33,857 nucleotides of DNA from Deltaproteobacteria bacterium (GTDB taxonomy: Bacteria > Bdellovibrionota > UBA1018). Where the stretch lies: contig JABDFB010000014.1 in assembly GCA_013286765.1 (NCBI GenBank), forward strand, positions 1-33,857, written 5' to 3'. Under the pieces are notes generated by a model. The model saw only the letters and a program-made list of their open reading frames with translations, ran no database searches and was not told the DNA's origin. The translations under genes were made by a program, and so were the position numbers. Every line of letters begins with the position of its first letter. Within the stretch, counting starts at the first letter, position 1. Shown one piece after another: positions 25,270 to 33,857 of the stretch.

Positions 25270-25971
25270 ATGCCTCACTTCAAACCTCAACTCCAAATCA
25301 GACAACTTGAAGTCAGTAGACTCACTCCTGCAGCGGCGATTCGCATCCAAAACGAACTGAGAACGCATGTAAAGATTCAGCCGTTTCAAAAAACGCTGAA
25401 GACTATTGGTGGAGCGGATATTTCATTTAATCGTTTTTCAACGACTGCATATGCTGTGTTTGTAGTTTTGGATGCCAGTTCCCTCAATTTGGTCAGTCGT
25501 TCGTATTTTGTCGGGGAGCTGGAATTTCCGTATATTCCAGGTTTACTCTCCTTTCGAGAAATTCCTCTCCTACTAGAAGCCTGGGATCGACTAGAAATTA
25601 AACCCGACCTGATGATGATGGACGGGCAAGGCATCGCCCACCCGAGACGGCTAGGAATAGCCTCGCACTTCGGGGTACTTACCCATTCTCCGACTATCGG
25701 ATGCGCAAAGTCTAAATTGATTGGCGAATTCGAAGAACCAACGAATGAGGCTGGAGCCTACACTCCACTTTGCATCGAAGACGAAGAAGTCGGAGTGGCT
25801 TACCGAACAAAGAGAAATACTAACCCGATATTTATCTCGCCTGGCCATTTAATGGACGTTTCCAGTATTCTAACAGTCATGAAAAGGCTAAAAGGGAAAT
25901 ATCGAATTCCAGAACCGACACGGCAAGCGCATATTTATGCGAATGAGATCCGGCTGAAAGCGCTTCACTAG
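25270..25971 (+). CDS. nfi: Endonuclease V (deoxyinosine 3' endonuclease)
   Basis: A 233-aa repair nuclease that cuts the second phosphodiester 3' of deoxyinosine. Catalytic acidic residues are in place: D50 (GGADISF), E97 (SFREIPLL) and D118 (MDGQGIAHPRRLG). The wedge-type PYIPG (87-91) and the His of SPGHLMDV near the end are present. Length matches the family (220-235). The ATG at 25270 gives the usual N-terminus; an in-frame TTG at 25219 would add 17 unlikely residues. It shares a divergent 121-base upstream region with the R3H ATPase gene. Confidence 0.94.
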   Translation: MPHFKPQLQIRQLEVSRLTPAAAIRIQNELRTHVKIQPFQKTLKTIGGADISFNRFSTTAYAVFVVLDASSLNLVSRSYFVGELEFPYIPGLLSFREIPLLLEAWDRLEIKPDLMMMDGQGIAHPRRLGIASHFGVLTHSPTIGCAKSKLIGEFEEPTNEAGAYTPLCIEDEEVGVAYRTKRNTNPIFISPGHLMDVSSILTVMKRLKGKYRIPEPTRQAHIYANEIRLKALH

Positions 25972-26071
25972 CTGCCGCCCACTGAGATAGTGAAAAGAAA
26001 AAGGGCATAGACTTTGTATAGCTTTTGTATAGTTACTCTATTAACGCATTTATATTGTACAGGAGTTTAAT

Positions 26072-26404
26072 ATGAGAGCCTTTAGATTTATACCCCTGTT
26101 TTTGGCGTTCTTTGTCTCTACTACAGGATTGGCCGATACCATAAGTCGCCCCCATGCGAGCGATGGCGTTCTATTTGATCATACTCGATGGACTTGGGGT
26201 GGCGGTGATTCAGCTGCTGAGATCCGGGAATCAAGGGAAACTGCAAATCTGCTCTGCCAACACTTCGGATACAGTGGATCTAGTGGGCAATTTTCATTTA
26301 GGAGAGATACGTTCAATAAAGGCCGCCACCGTCTTAACGACGACGGTACTGAACGCTATTGCGATTTCTGCACCGGCTTCTTTGATTACATTAATTGCTC
26401 TTGA
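26072..26404 (+). CDS. Small exported cysteine-containing protein (110 aa)
   Basis: Not recognised. A signal peptide (1-21, ending TTGLA) is clear. The mature part contains RWTWGGGDSAAEI, CQHFGYSGSSGQF and a C-terminal YCDFCTGFFDYINC with three cysteines close together, plus one in the middle, so disulfides or metal binding are likely in the periplasm. A good ribosome site (AGGAG) is placed six to seven bases before the ATG. Upstream, TTTGTATAG occurs twice (26013-26021, 26024-26032), perhaps part of its promoter. It converges on tyrS. Confidence 0.7.
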   Translation: MRAFRFIPLFLAFFVSTTGLADTISRPHASDGVLFDHTRWTWGGGDSAAEIRESRETANLLCQHFGYSGSSGQFSFRRDTFNKGRHRLNDDGTERYCDFCTGFFDYINCS

Positions 26405-26436
26405 AGCCGTTCATGCACAATTCTTTAGTGAAACCG

Positions 26437-27672
26437 CTAGACCTTAAACTTTAAGAAATGTAGTTTTCCCGCACGGAGGAGGTACTCTTTCCCTATTTCA
26501 GGATGAAACGTCTCCTGACTCACTACGACTCCGTCAATCTTAATCGCTTTTTGTTGAATGAGCGAACGTGCATTTGTTCTGGACTTTGCAAATCCTTTTT
26601 CCACGAGAAGCGTAACAAGATTAATTTGCCCCGATGGATCCACCGAAACGTCAGTGACCGGAATTTTTGCCGTATCCACGACTCTCTTCGAAAATAGCTC
26701 GTCAAACTGCTGGTGTTCTCTCGCTCCAGCCCCAGATCCGTGGTAGCGATCCACGATTTCTACTGCGAGCTGTTTTTTCGCAGCAAAAGGATGGACGACA
26801 TTCTGTTGAACTTTTCCTAAGAGTTCTTTAATTTCGTCGGTTGAAAGAGCACTGAGCAAATCATAGTACCTCCACATCAAATCATCAGAAATCGACATGA
26901 GCTTACCAAACATGTCTTTCGGACTGTCTGTCAGCGCAATATAATTGTCGTAGCTCTTGGACATTTTCTGAACGCCGTCGAGCCCTTCCAAAATCGGCAT
27001 AATAATCAAAACCTGCTCTGGCTGCTGAAAGCACTTTTGTAAATGCCGCCCCATTAACAAATTAAATTTCTGATCGGTCCCTCCAAATTCCACATCTGCC
27101 TTCATCGCAACGGAATCGTAACCTTGCAAAATAGGATACATAAATTCGTGAAGATAGATGGGCTGTTCGGCACTAAATCGGGCAGCAAAATCCTCACGAG
27201 TGATCAATTGACTCACTGTCGTAGTCATCAGAATTTGAAGAAATTCTCTTAAATTTATTTGATTTAACCAGTGGCTGTTAAATCTAATTTTTGTTTTTTT
27301 AGGATCTAATATTTTAAATATCTGCTCTTGATAAGTCTTAGCGTTCTCGGTAACCTCTTCTGGTGACAATTGAACGCGCGTTTTGCTCCTGCCAGTCGGG
27401 TCACCAATTTGCGCGGTAAAATCACCTATAAGGAAATGCACTTCATGTCCCAAATCCTGAAAAACTTTGAGCTTTTGAATGGTTACCGTATGTCCCAAAT
27501 GAATATCTGGCCGCGACGGATCGGCCCCAAATTTAATAATCAAAGGCTTGTCGGAATTATAGGAATTCTCAAGCTTATTCAGCAAGTCAGATTCCGGAAG
27601 TATTTCGACGACTCCCCTTTTAATCTCTTTAAGTTGTTCTTGCGGCGTGGCCTTAAATATTTTAGAGTGCAT
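26437..27672 (-). CDS. tyrS: Tyrosyl-tRNA synthetase
   Basis: A 411-aa class I aminoacyl-tRNA synthetase charging tRNA-Tyr in the cytoplasm. The HIGH-type motif is HLGH (58-61) and KMSKS is at 236-240. The C-terminal S4 domain (about 348-411: [26 protein letters not shown]) binds the tRNA. The [17 protein letters not shown] leader and [15 protein letters not shown] segment place it in the TyrZ-like bacterial subgroup. This is the only clearly essential housekeeping gene in the window. Its start is 22 bases from that of the divergent SulP gene. The ribosome site is weak. Confidence 0.97.
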   Translation of the reverse strand: MHSKIFKATPQEQLKEIKRGVVEILPESDLLNKLENSYNSDKPLIIKFGADPSRPDIHLGHTVTIQKLKVFQDLGHEVHFLIGDFTAQIGDPTGRSKTRVQLSPEEVTENAKTYQEQIFKILDPKKTKIRFNSHWLNQINLREFLQILMTTTVSQLITREDFAARFSAEQPIYLHEFMYPILQGYDSVAMKADVEFGGTDQKFNLLMGRHLQKCFQQPEQVLIIMPILEGLDGVQKMSKSYDNYIALTDSPKDMFGKLMSISDDLMWRYYDLLSALSTDEIKELLGKVQQNVVHPFAAKKQLAVEIVDRYHGSGAGAREHQQFDELFSKRVVDTAKIPVTDVSVDPSGQINLVTLLVEKGFAKSRTNARSLIQQKAIKIDGVVVSQETFHPEIGKEYLLRAGKLHFLKFKV

Positions 27673-27694
27673 GCCAAACCATTAGGAGCACAGA

Positions 27695-30016
27695 ATGTCG
27701 CGAATTTCAATTCCATTTGATTTAGGAATCCGTCAACTCTACCCTGAGTGGAAGAACCTCTTCTCAAAAGACGGACTAAAAGAGGATCTTATCGCGGGTG
27801 CAACAGTGGCCTGTATCGCTGTGCCTCTCTCTTTGGCTATAGCCTTGGCCAGCGGCGTCCATCCTTCTGTGGGTCTGGTCACGGCGATTGTAGGTAGTTT
27901 CGTAGTGGCATTGTTCGGCGGTACACCTCTAGCGGTATCGGGTCCCGCGGCGGCCATGGCTGTCCTAGTAGCTTCAGTAGTTCAGGATTATGGTGTAGGT
28001 GGACTATTGATTATCGGCATTCTCTGCGGACTCTATCAGGTTCTCACTGGGCTTTTTCGATTGGGCCAGCTGGTTCGCTTTGTGCCTACCCCTGTTGTTG
28101 CTGGTTTTACAGCCGGTATCGGTGCGATTATTCTCATCGGACAGTTGCCCCGCGTTTTAGGTTTAGCGCCCCCCGATCAGTCTCATGTTTTTGACGTAAT
28201 TGTGCATATTAAGGATCTTATTGATGAGACTCGAATGAGTTCGCTGATCCTTGCGCTTTCGACTATTGGTATTACCTTTGTCCTTCCACGCGTGGTTCCA
28301 AAATTACCGGCACCCCTTGTTGCGGTTCTGATTCCATCACTAATTGTTTATTATCTAGATATTCCGGTCGATACAATTGGAATTATCCCGGATTCTTTGC
28401 CCATGCCGCAAGTTCCGACCCTTCCTGACAGGGATGGCATTATCGAGATTTTGGGTACGAGTTTTATCGTTTTTGGTCTCGCCTCTTTGGAGACGCTCTT
28501 GTCTTCAACAGCTGTCGACAAACTGGCCAAAGGGAAACGCCATAATCCGGATCAAGAATTAATTGGACAAGGCTTAGGAAATATTGCCAGCGCATTTTTT
28601 GGCGGTATTCCAATTACGGGCGTAATCGCGCGATCCGCACTGAATATTCACGCTGGTGCAAAAACACGGCGTGCTCCGATTATTCACGCGATTATTCTGG
28701 TTTTGACTGTTTATTTCTTAGCTCCCGTGATGAGCAATATTCCGATGGCTGTTTTGGCCGGCGTATTGGTCTCAGTCGCATTGCGAATGCTCCATCCTCG
28801 GGAGTTTTTCCAGCTTCTGGGCACTTCGAAGTTTGAAGCTCTTATCTACGTAATCACATTTTTAGCGATTGTGTTTATTGACTTGATTGTGGGTGTACAG
28901 GCTGGCGTTGCAGCAGCGCTGTTGATTGCGGCGATTCGACTTGGCAAGGCTCGTGCGAGTGTGCATACCTTTGAGTCTGGCAGTCCTTCGCTTTTGAATA
29001 TTGAAGGTCCGTTGACTTTTCTTTCTTCAGGGAAAATTGAATCCATTCGCTCAAACCTCCAAACAACTGACCATTCACAAGGTTTGGTGGTGGATATTTC
29101 GGGAGTCACCACGATCGATGCTTCGGGAGCGAGTCAGCTGATCGAATTGCTAGAAGAAACAGCGGCACGGAACATTAAGATTGCATTACAGGGCGTTTCA
29201 GAAGAGGCATACAACACTCTTTCATCTCAAGATAAGGATGGAAAGATAAAGAACTTTATTGCACAATCGGACGCGGAGGCGTTGACTTTGCTAACTCGGG
29301 GACCAAATCAAACGTTAGACAGACTTATCCACGGTGTTCAAAAATTTCGCACCGAAATCATATCTGGATACGAATCTTTGTTTGAAAAACTTGCCGAGGG
29401 ACAAAGTCCACATACATTGTTCATTACGTGCTCCGACAGCAGAATTAACCCAAACCTCATTACTTCCACTGCGCCGGGAGAGCTTTTTATCGTTCGTAAC
29501 GTCGGTAATCTGATTCCCAAAGCTGGAATCGACAAGACCCCCGCTGAAGGCGCTGCGATCGAATACGCGATAGCCGTCCTCGGTGTTAAAGACATCGTCG
29601 TATGCGGACATTCTGGCTGTGGTGCAATGGCGGAGCTTCTCTCAGGAAAGATTTTTCAAACTGAGATGGCGAAAAATTTTCCGCACGTCGCCCTCTGGCT
29701 CTCTCTAGCAAAAGACATGCTCAAGTCATTGCCAACAGGTGCTACACCCGAACAAGCCGCACACCTGAACGCAGTGATGCAAATTGACAATTTAAAATCG
29801 TATCCAGTCATACATGAAAGACTCCGGTCTGGGAGCCTCCGCATTCATGCTTGGTTCTATGACATTCGACACGGAATTCTTGAGGAATGGGACGAAGAAC
29901 AAAAGCAATTTATCGAACTCGGCTCCAAAGCTGCAAAGAGACTCGAAAAGCGGGTGGAAGCAGGCGTTCAGTATCAGGCTATTCCCATCAAGCCGAAACC
30001 CACAAGGAAAGAATAG
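27695..30016 (+). CDS. SulP anion transporter fused to STAS and beta-carbonic anhydrase domains
   Basis: A 773-aa bifunctional protein. Residues 1-420 are the SulP membrane domain (EDLIAGATVACIAVPLSLAIALA, FGGTPLAVSGPAAAM). A STAS domain (about 445-530, with VDISGVTTIDASGA) follows. The C-terminal third (about 545-770) is a beta-carbonic anhydrase with zinc ligands C579 and H639/C642, and D581 in CSDSR. It probably imports bicarbonate, with the enzyme interconverting CO2 and bicarbonate at the inner face. The ribosome site AGGAG lies six to seven bases before the ATG at 27695. It is divergent from tyrS. Confidence 0.95.
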   Translation: MSRISIPFDLGIRQLYPEWKNLFSKDGLKEDLIAGATVACIAVPLSLAIALASGVHPSVGLVTAIVGSFVVALFGGTPLAVSGPAAAMAVLVASVVQDYGVGGLLIIGILCGLYQVLTGLFRLGQLVRFVPTPVVAGFTAGIGAIILIGQLPRVLGLAPPDQSHVFDVIVHIKDLIDETRMSSLILALSTIGITFVLPRVVPKLPAPLVAVLIPSLIVYYLDIPVDTIGIIPDSLPMPQVPTLPDRDGIIEILGTSFIVFGLASLETLLSSTAVDKLAKGKRHNPDQELIGQGLGNIASAFFGGIPITGVIARSALNIHAGAKTRRAPIIHAIILVLTVYFLAPVMSNIPMAVLAGVLVSVALRMLHPREFFQLLGTSKFEALIYVITFLAIVFIDLIVGVQAGVAAALLIAAIRLGKARASVHTFESGSPSLLNIEGPLTFLSSGKIESIRSNLQTTDHSQGLVVDISGVTTIDASGASQLIELLEETAARNIKIALQGVSEEAYNTLSSQDKDGKIKNFIAQSDAEALTLLTRGPNQTLDRLIHGVQKFRTEIISGYESLFEKLAEGQSPHTLFITCSDSRINPNLITSTAPGELFIVRNVGNLIPKAGIDKTPAEGAAIEYAIAVLGVKDIVVCGHSGCGAMAELLSGKIFQTEMAKNFPHVALWLSLAKDMLKSLPTGATPEQAAHLNAVMQIDNLKSYPVIHERLRSGSLRIHAWFYDIRHGILEEWDEEQKQFIELGSKAAKRLEKRVEAGVQYQAIPIKPKPTRKE

Positions 30017-30024
30017 TTTTCGCC

Positions 30025-30672
30025 TCACATAGGTAGCAAAGTCTCGGTTTCACGTCCTGAAACAATATTCACAGGTACCGAGAAGAATCCGAAATTTCGA
30101 AACCCTCTTGCGATTCCTTTCTTCTTATGGCGTGAGTTAGGAATAGTGAACCATGCTTCGTTCACTAACGTGGAAAACCGTCCCCTTTCGATCAGAAAAT
30201 ACGTATCCTTCGGCATGAATGCAATCGCCTGGCAGGCTTCGTAATTAAACTCGTACTCACAATCCTCGAACACCAAATTTACGAGATTGGGACAGGAATT
30301 TTGAATCTGCTTTAGTAATGCAATAAATTTTGCATGACTTCCCTTCCTCTTTAGCCCACCGAGGTGAATGGAAAAGTATTTTTGCCCATGATTCTTAAAA
30401 TGCTCTATCAGGACATCCAAATCTTGGAACTTTGGATCATGTACATAGCTTTCAGCTTCTTTACTTGCATTGGGTTGCGATAGTGCGCGCGATTGCGATT
30501 CAGGCGTACGATTATCAACAGGTCTCTCAATATCGCATGGACTGCGTTTAGGTAAGAGCCACTGCCATAATCGGTCCAGCTTTCCAGTGTCTCCGGCCTC
30601 TGCGACCGTGCTGGAACTAATTCCAGAAAAAATAATACTAATAAAAATAAAACGAGCAATGAACTTTCGCAC
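30025..30672 (-). CDS. Exported hypothetical protein (215 aa)
   Basis: Unrecognised. The GTG at 30672 has a clear ribosome site (AGGAG, six to seven bases upstream), and the first about 26 residues form a signal peptide ending TVAEA. A polar linker leads to a possible alpha/beta region (FSIHLGGLKRKGSHAKFIALLKQIQNSCPNLVNLVFEDCEY), slightly reminiscent of leucine-rich repeats, then a basic segment (SRHKKKGIARGFR). It lies 76 bases downstream of the 677-aa exported orphan on the same strand, so they may share a transcript. It converges on the SulP gene. Confidence 0.7.
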   Translation of the reverse strand: MRKFIARFIFISIIFSGISSSTVAEAGDTGKLDRLWQWLLPKRSPCDIERPVDNRTPESQSRALSQPNASKEAESYVHDPKFQDLDVLIEHFKNHGQKYFSIHLGGLKRKGSHAKFIALLKQIQNSCPNLVNLVFEDCEYEFNYEACQAIAFMPKDTYFLIERGRFSTLVNEAWFTIPNSRHKKKGIARGFRNFGFFSVPVNIVSGRETETLLPM

Positions 30673-30748
30673 AAGAACTCCTGTCGACGCGATGTATGGT
30701 CAATAAATGACGCATTAGATCAAAACTGTCAAGTGTTAGTGATTCTCA

Positions 30749-32782
30749 TTATCGCAATCGCGCTGTCTGATTTCTTAGAAGACGATCTATTTTCTTTTGC
30801 AAATTCGCAAAGGCGCTATCGTCCACTTTACCCGAGGGCTTGTAGTCAGGAGGATAAATTCCACATTCTATAAAAGCACCTCGCGCGTGATCGAGATATC
30901 CGTGTTTTGGAAATGCCTTCCCATGGCGGTGCGGCTCGTGATCGCAGCGTGCGTTCACAGACTCAGTAAATCTGGCTATTTCCGCATCTTTGACTTTCAA
31001 TCTCTGCAAAAATCCCTCAATCGACATGCGAAGAGATTCAATATGACGTCTTTCTAAAATCCGGTCATTTGGTTCATAGCCGAAGATCTGACGATAAAGC
31101 ATGCGATTACCGCTATTGCTATCGAGTTCCGAAAATAGTCCTCTACGACCATCAACGTCAAGAACCAGTTCCCCACTTCCATCAAACGGGAGCGGCGTGG
31201 ATCTCTGGTACCTCGGTTTTACAACGGCCATTTTATTCTCTGATCTAATCCTTACAGAATGACCACGTTTTTCATCAGAGGAGACTGGAACTGGGGAAGC
31301 TAAAATAGAAGAGGTTCCCTGAGAACTCATAGAATTCGACCCCGAAACCGGAATTTGATTGGTATTCGAAGCTTCAGCCATTAAGAAAAACTCAGCTGTA
31401 TCAAACTCCTCATGTGTCGTATCAGAAAAGCCTTTAGACTCTACCGCGGCGTCTTCCACAGCATCGTTAGCTTCCTGTTTTTGTCGCCCTTTCTTTTGAA
31501 TTCTCTTTTTTTGAAGAGCTAGTCGCCTTTTTTCAGCTTTTTCGGCAGCAAAATGATCAAGTCTGTCCTGGAATCGAGCGAGATCCTCTCGAAATCTCGA
31601 AAGACTGAAATTGAAGTCCAGGCCCAATAGGTGTCTAGTTTCCGCTGCAAGAGGCACCAATGCAGAATCAATACTTTCGAAGGTTCGACCTATTTCCAAT
31701 AAAGACTCTAGCGACTCAGGACGATCTGATAGTTTCAAAATATAAGTGTCCTGAATCTCAAATATTCGGACTAACTGATATCGAGACAATGAAAGACTTT
31801 CCCAAAGCAGGTAAGCTTGCAAAAGACTTGGATGAATTTTGATTGTAGATTCACCGTCTCTGGACTCTTCTCCTATGATCTTCGCTATCTTAGTCCATTC
31901 ATGCTGGCAAGCGTTTGTTAGAGACACAATAGTTTCAAACGGATTGACCTGAGTCGGCGCCCGGCCAGATTGTTTACGCAATGCTTCCGTTGCCTGAGTC
32001 TTGCCGTTCAATTGCCCAAATTTCCAACGATTTCCTCCCATTTCCTGATCAGCCGTAATCCTTGTCACCAACGTGTTCGCACTCTCAACTAACAACGGCA
32101 GAATCGAAGAAATAGTCTTTAAATTCTCCTCGATAGTTCTATTTCGAAAAAAAAGCGGCCCTCCGTTTGAAACGTGCATTGGCCGCCCACCTTCGTTCGT
32201 ATTTCGGAAGAACAGAAAGCTTTCCTGATCTCGATCAATCGATCCATCGGCTTTTACTAACGGCCATTTTTTAACAACACCAGTCTCTCTAATCCTGTCA
32301 TTTATTGCGCGAAGTGGAGCTATGTGTTCAAATTGTGTTTTCAATGCTAGGATTCCAGAAAAAAGAGTGCGTGGAATACGATCAAGATATCGAGAAAGGT
32401 CATCGGGTCGCATGTCACTTTCTGCGAAGAATAAACGGACCAAGGGACCAACTCCGTATCCACTCTTTACAATCTCAGAGGGCGATAGTACGTCCGCATA
32501 TTTCAATGTCAAATGCACTGGCACCGAAGACATCTGAAGATGTGGACTGAGAAAGAACCGGATTGTTTCCCAACTAGTATAAATCTTAAGAGCTTTGTCA
32601 AACGGGGTTAATCCGCCTTCTGCTTCCGTCTCGGTGCATTCATTTTCTGCTTTAATAAATTCGTCGCGATCATACCTAGGGAGCGCCGCGGGCGATTCCG
32701 CTGCGATGGCTTTGTGATAAAATGACAAGACGAGAATAAAAGCAAATAAACCACGAAAAAAGTGCGCTGAAAACCGACTCAT
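30749..32782 (-). CDS. Large exported hypothetical protein (677 aa)
   Basis: Not recognised. A signal peptide covers 1-28 (ending KAIAA before ESPA). Residues 30-400 are mostly helical and charged. A basic coiled-coil-like stretch follows (EKAEKRRLALQKKRIQKKGRQKQE, around 410-433), then a Ser/Thr-rich linker and a distinct C-terminal domain (about 530-677) containing GYEPND, then HEPHRHGKAFPKHGYLDHARGAFIECG, whose clustered His and Cys residues might bind metal or RNA. The ATG at 32782 is fixed by the signal peptide. It is probably the first gene of a pair with the 215-aa protein. Confidence 0.75.
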   Translation of the reverse strand: MSRFSAHFFRGLFAFILVLSFYHKAIAAESPAALPRYDRDEFIKAENECTETEAEGGLTPFDKALKIYTSWETIRFFLSPHLQMSSVPVHLTLKYADVLSPSEIVKSGYGVGPLVRLFFAESDMRPDDLSRYLDRIPRTLFSGILALKTQFEHIAPLRAINDRIRETGVVKKWPLVKADGSIDRDQESFLFFRNTNEGGRPMHVSNGGPLFFRNRTIEENLKTISSILPLLVESANTLVTRITADQEMGGNRWKFGQLNGKTQATEALRKQSGRAPTQVNPFETIVSLTNACQHEWTKIAKIIGEESRDGESTIKIHPSLLQAYLLWESLSLSRYQLVRIFEIQDTYILKLSDRPESLESLLEIGRTFESIDSALVPLAAETRHLLGLDFNFSLSRFREDLARFQDRLDHFAAEKAEKRRLALQKKRIQKKGRQKQEANDAVEDAAVESKGFSDTTHEEFDTAEFFLMAEASNTNQIPVSGSNSMSSQGTSSILASPVPVSSDEKRGHSVRIRSENKMAVVKPRYQRSTPLPFDGSGELVLDVDGRRGLFSELDSNSGNRMLYRQIFGYEPNDRILERRHIESLRMSIEGFLQRLKVKDAEIARFTESVNARCDHEPHRHGKAFPKHGYLDHARGAFIECGIYPPDYKPSGKVDDSAFANLQKKIDRLLRNQTARLR

Positions 32783-32900
32783 AATCGGGCGGTTTTATCA
32801 TAATTTATTATAATTTATAAATAATAACTAGATAAACCAGTTAAATTTACCCCGCTTATTCATAATCCATCGAAGTTATTATGTTATTTAACGAATTTAC

Positions 32901-33143
32901 TTAAGCGCCGATTCTTCCAGTTCTCAAAGCACGCAGACACTCCTGCTGGACTTGCTCTAACGGATGCACGCCATCGGTGTAGTCATTGACTAGATCTCCA
33001 GGGGAGGAGCGATGGTCTGAACCCAGGCGAACGCGCACGACGGTCGGGCTGTCAGAAAGAATTTCAAGCTGAAGTTCGCGTGACCATCCGTTGGATTCTA
33101 TCAAATCTAAAATTCGGTCTAGGTAGTCTGATTCATTTACCAT
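32901..33143 (-). CDS. Small hypothetical protein (80 aa)
   Basis: Unrecognised. It begins MVNESDYLDRILDLIESNGW, contains QLEILSDSPTVVRVRLGSDHRSS and ends with a helix (LEQVQQECLRALRTG); a small alpha/beta cytoplasmic protein is likely. The ATG at 33143 has the best ribosome site (AGGAG, eight bases upstream). An in-frame ATG at 33182 would give 93 aa and starts 11 bases after the metallophosphoesterase stop with an AGGTG, so it is a real alternative. Both imply translation from the same transcript as the phosphoesterase. Confidence 0.65.
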   Translation of the reverse strand: MVNESDYLDRILDLIESNGWSRELQLEILSDSPTVVRVRLGSDHRSSPGDLVNDYTDGVHPLEQVQQECLRALRTGRIGA

Positions 33144-33193
33144 TTTGAGTGCTCCTGTCCCTCTACCATGGCTTTCTATCATAACTTTTTCAC

Positions 33194-33857
33194 CTAGCTC
33201 CGCGGAATTTTTTCAATGGCCCCGTTTTGCCACTCGTAGAGTTCAACAACACGTTCGATGCGTTCGCTGTCTGGAGCTGTCTTTTCCGGTTCATTAAAGC
33301 GTACCCAGGCAAAACACTTTCGCCCGAAGGGTTTCGTACATTCCGGGTCGTAGTAGGCGGGAGACCATGTGCCTGTGTTGACAACTTCGACTCCCTCGAC
33401 TTGGTGGTGAGCTTCCAGATGGGTATGCCCTTGTACGATACGCTTCACTCCCGCAATCTGTGCGCTTAGCGGAGCCATTTGAAATGCGGCTCTTTGGGTA
33501 TCATCCACCTCAGATTGAATAGATCGAGCGTAATAAATAAACAATGGAAAGAAAATCAGACCGGGACCAAGTGACCACCAAAGAGAAATAGGCGTAAAAA
33601 TCGCTACGAGTGTTATAAGCTGAAAACTCACAAAAACCAGCAGACCTAATAGCCAAGCGCGATCTAACCACAGCTCTCTCAGAATTTTAATAGGATTAAA
33701 AATCGCAGGGTGTACATGCATTTCTTTCAGGCTGTGCACCACTAGCACTGTGGCGTTCGCCCTTTCAGCGATCTCTTGCATGCGAATTCCCACAGTGAGT
33801 GGATCTCTCAGTGCGGGCAAAAAACCATCCGCCAGAGAATAGACCAGAGTGACCGAT
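33194..33857 (-). CDS. Metallophosphoesterase, C-terminal part (5' end outside window)
   Basis: The frame is open to the right edge, so only the last 220 codons are seen. The catalytic histidine motif GHTH (in RIVQGHTHLEAHHQVEG) followed by VVNTGTWSPAYYD is the C-terminal signature of calcineurin-like phosphoesterases. The N-terminal metal-binding motifs (DxH, GDxxD, GNHD) must lie outside the window. An insertion with two membrane helices (WLLGLLVFVSFQLITLVAIFT and LGPGLIFFPLFIYY) sits before the GHTH, so the enzyme is membrane-anchored. The substrate is unknown. It precedes the small 80-aa gene on the same strand. Confidence 0.85.
   Translation of the reverse strand, partial: SVTLVYSLADGFLPALRDPLTVGIRMQEIAERANATVLVVHSLKEMHVHPAIFNPIKILRELWLDRAWLLGLLVFVSFQLITLVAIFTPISLWWSLGPGLIFFPLFIYYARSIQSEVDDTQRAAFQMAPLSAQIAGVKRIVQGHTHLEAHHQVEGVEVVNTGTWSPAYYDPECTKPFGRKCFAWVRFNEPEKTAPDSERIERVVELYEWQNGAIEKIPRS

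Noticed and set aside
1..33857. tRNA, rRNA, transposase or integrase genes
   Set aside because: No cloverleaf with a GTTCRA-type T arm, no rRNA-like segments and no recombinase motifs were seen by eye; a covariance-model scan was not possible.

Overview
This 33.9 kb window comes from a Gram-negative bacterium. Evidence includes Sec signal peptides, two lipoprotein signals with lipobox cysteines (10556-10882 and 10946-11287), a BamE-like lipoprotein, a periplasmic YceI protein and bacterial-type TyrRS. Gene density is high, and most genes are single or in pairs on alternating strands. The TRL-type lipoprotein, the SulP-carbonic anhydrase fusion and the many exported orphan proteins would fit a Bdellovibrionota-like or host-associated proteobacterium, but nothing here fixes the taxon and I hold this weakly. 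No rRNA, tRNA, CRISPR array, transposase, integrase or complete phage gene was seen.

Layout. (1) 1-6364 is an AT-rich accessory block. It holds the start of an exported protein leaving the left edge (missed by simple ORF calling because it has no stop in the window), an exported 522-aa orphan, and a 982-aa exported protein with OPR-like repeats and a RAP domain, the architecture of eukaryotic organelle RNA-binding proteins. A BrnT/BrnA toxin-antitoxin locus follows, with brnT broken by a single-base frameshift, then the relic of a second toxin and a small 69-aa gene. A 27-bp exact direct repeat (2043-2069 and 6146-6172) brackets the RAP gene and the toxin-antitoxin remains, as if about 4.1 kb had entered at the start of the 69-aa gene. 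(2) 6424-12169 holds a BaiN/YhiN-type flavoprotein, a truncated ankyrin protein, a methyltransferase, a 47-aa CxxC/CxxC mini-protein, a cupin, an exported orphan, two small lipoproteins, a two-helix membrane protein and a very acidic protein. (3) 12289-20499 holds a KdpD-like sensor kinase, FMN reductase, pirin, SemiSWEET overlapping an AlkB-type dioxygenase, DoxX, a beta-lactamase-fold hydrolase, an exported orphan, a Kef-type antiporter and YceI. Several of these fit oxidative, alkylation or envelope stress. (4) 20591-30016 holds a MATE-like transporter, a GAF-type sensor kinase, an R3H/AAA ATPase of the Ycf45 type, endonuclease V, a small exported protein, TyrRS and a SulP-STAS-carbonic anhydrase fusion. 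(5) 30025-33857 holds two exported orphans, a small orphan and the C-terminal part of a membrane-linked metallophosphoesterase that runs off the right edge.

The most interesting element is the exported OPR/RAP protein. Such proteins normally bind RNA in mitochondria or chloroplasts. A bacterial copy with an apparent signal peptide, near other exported orphans and decayed toxin-antitoxin genes, suggests an envelope-exported and possibly host-directed RNA-binding factor. The domain reading is strong; the function is inference.
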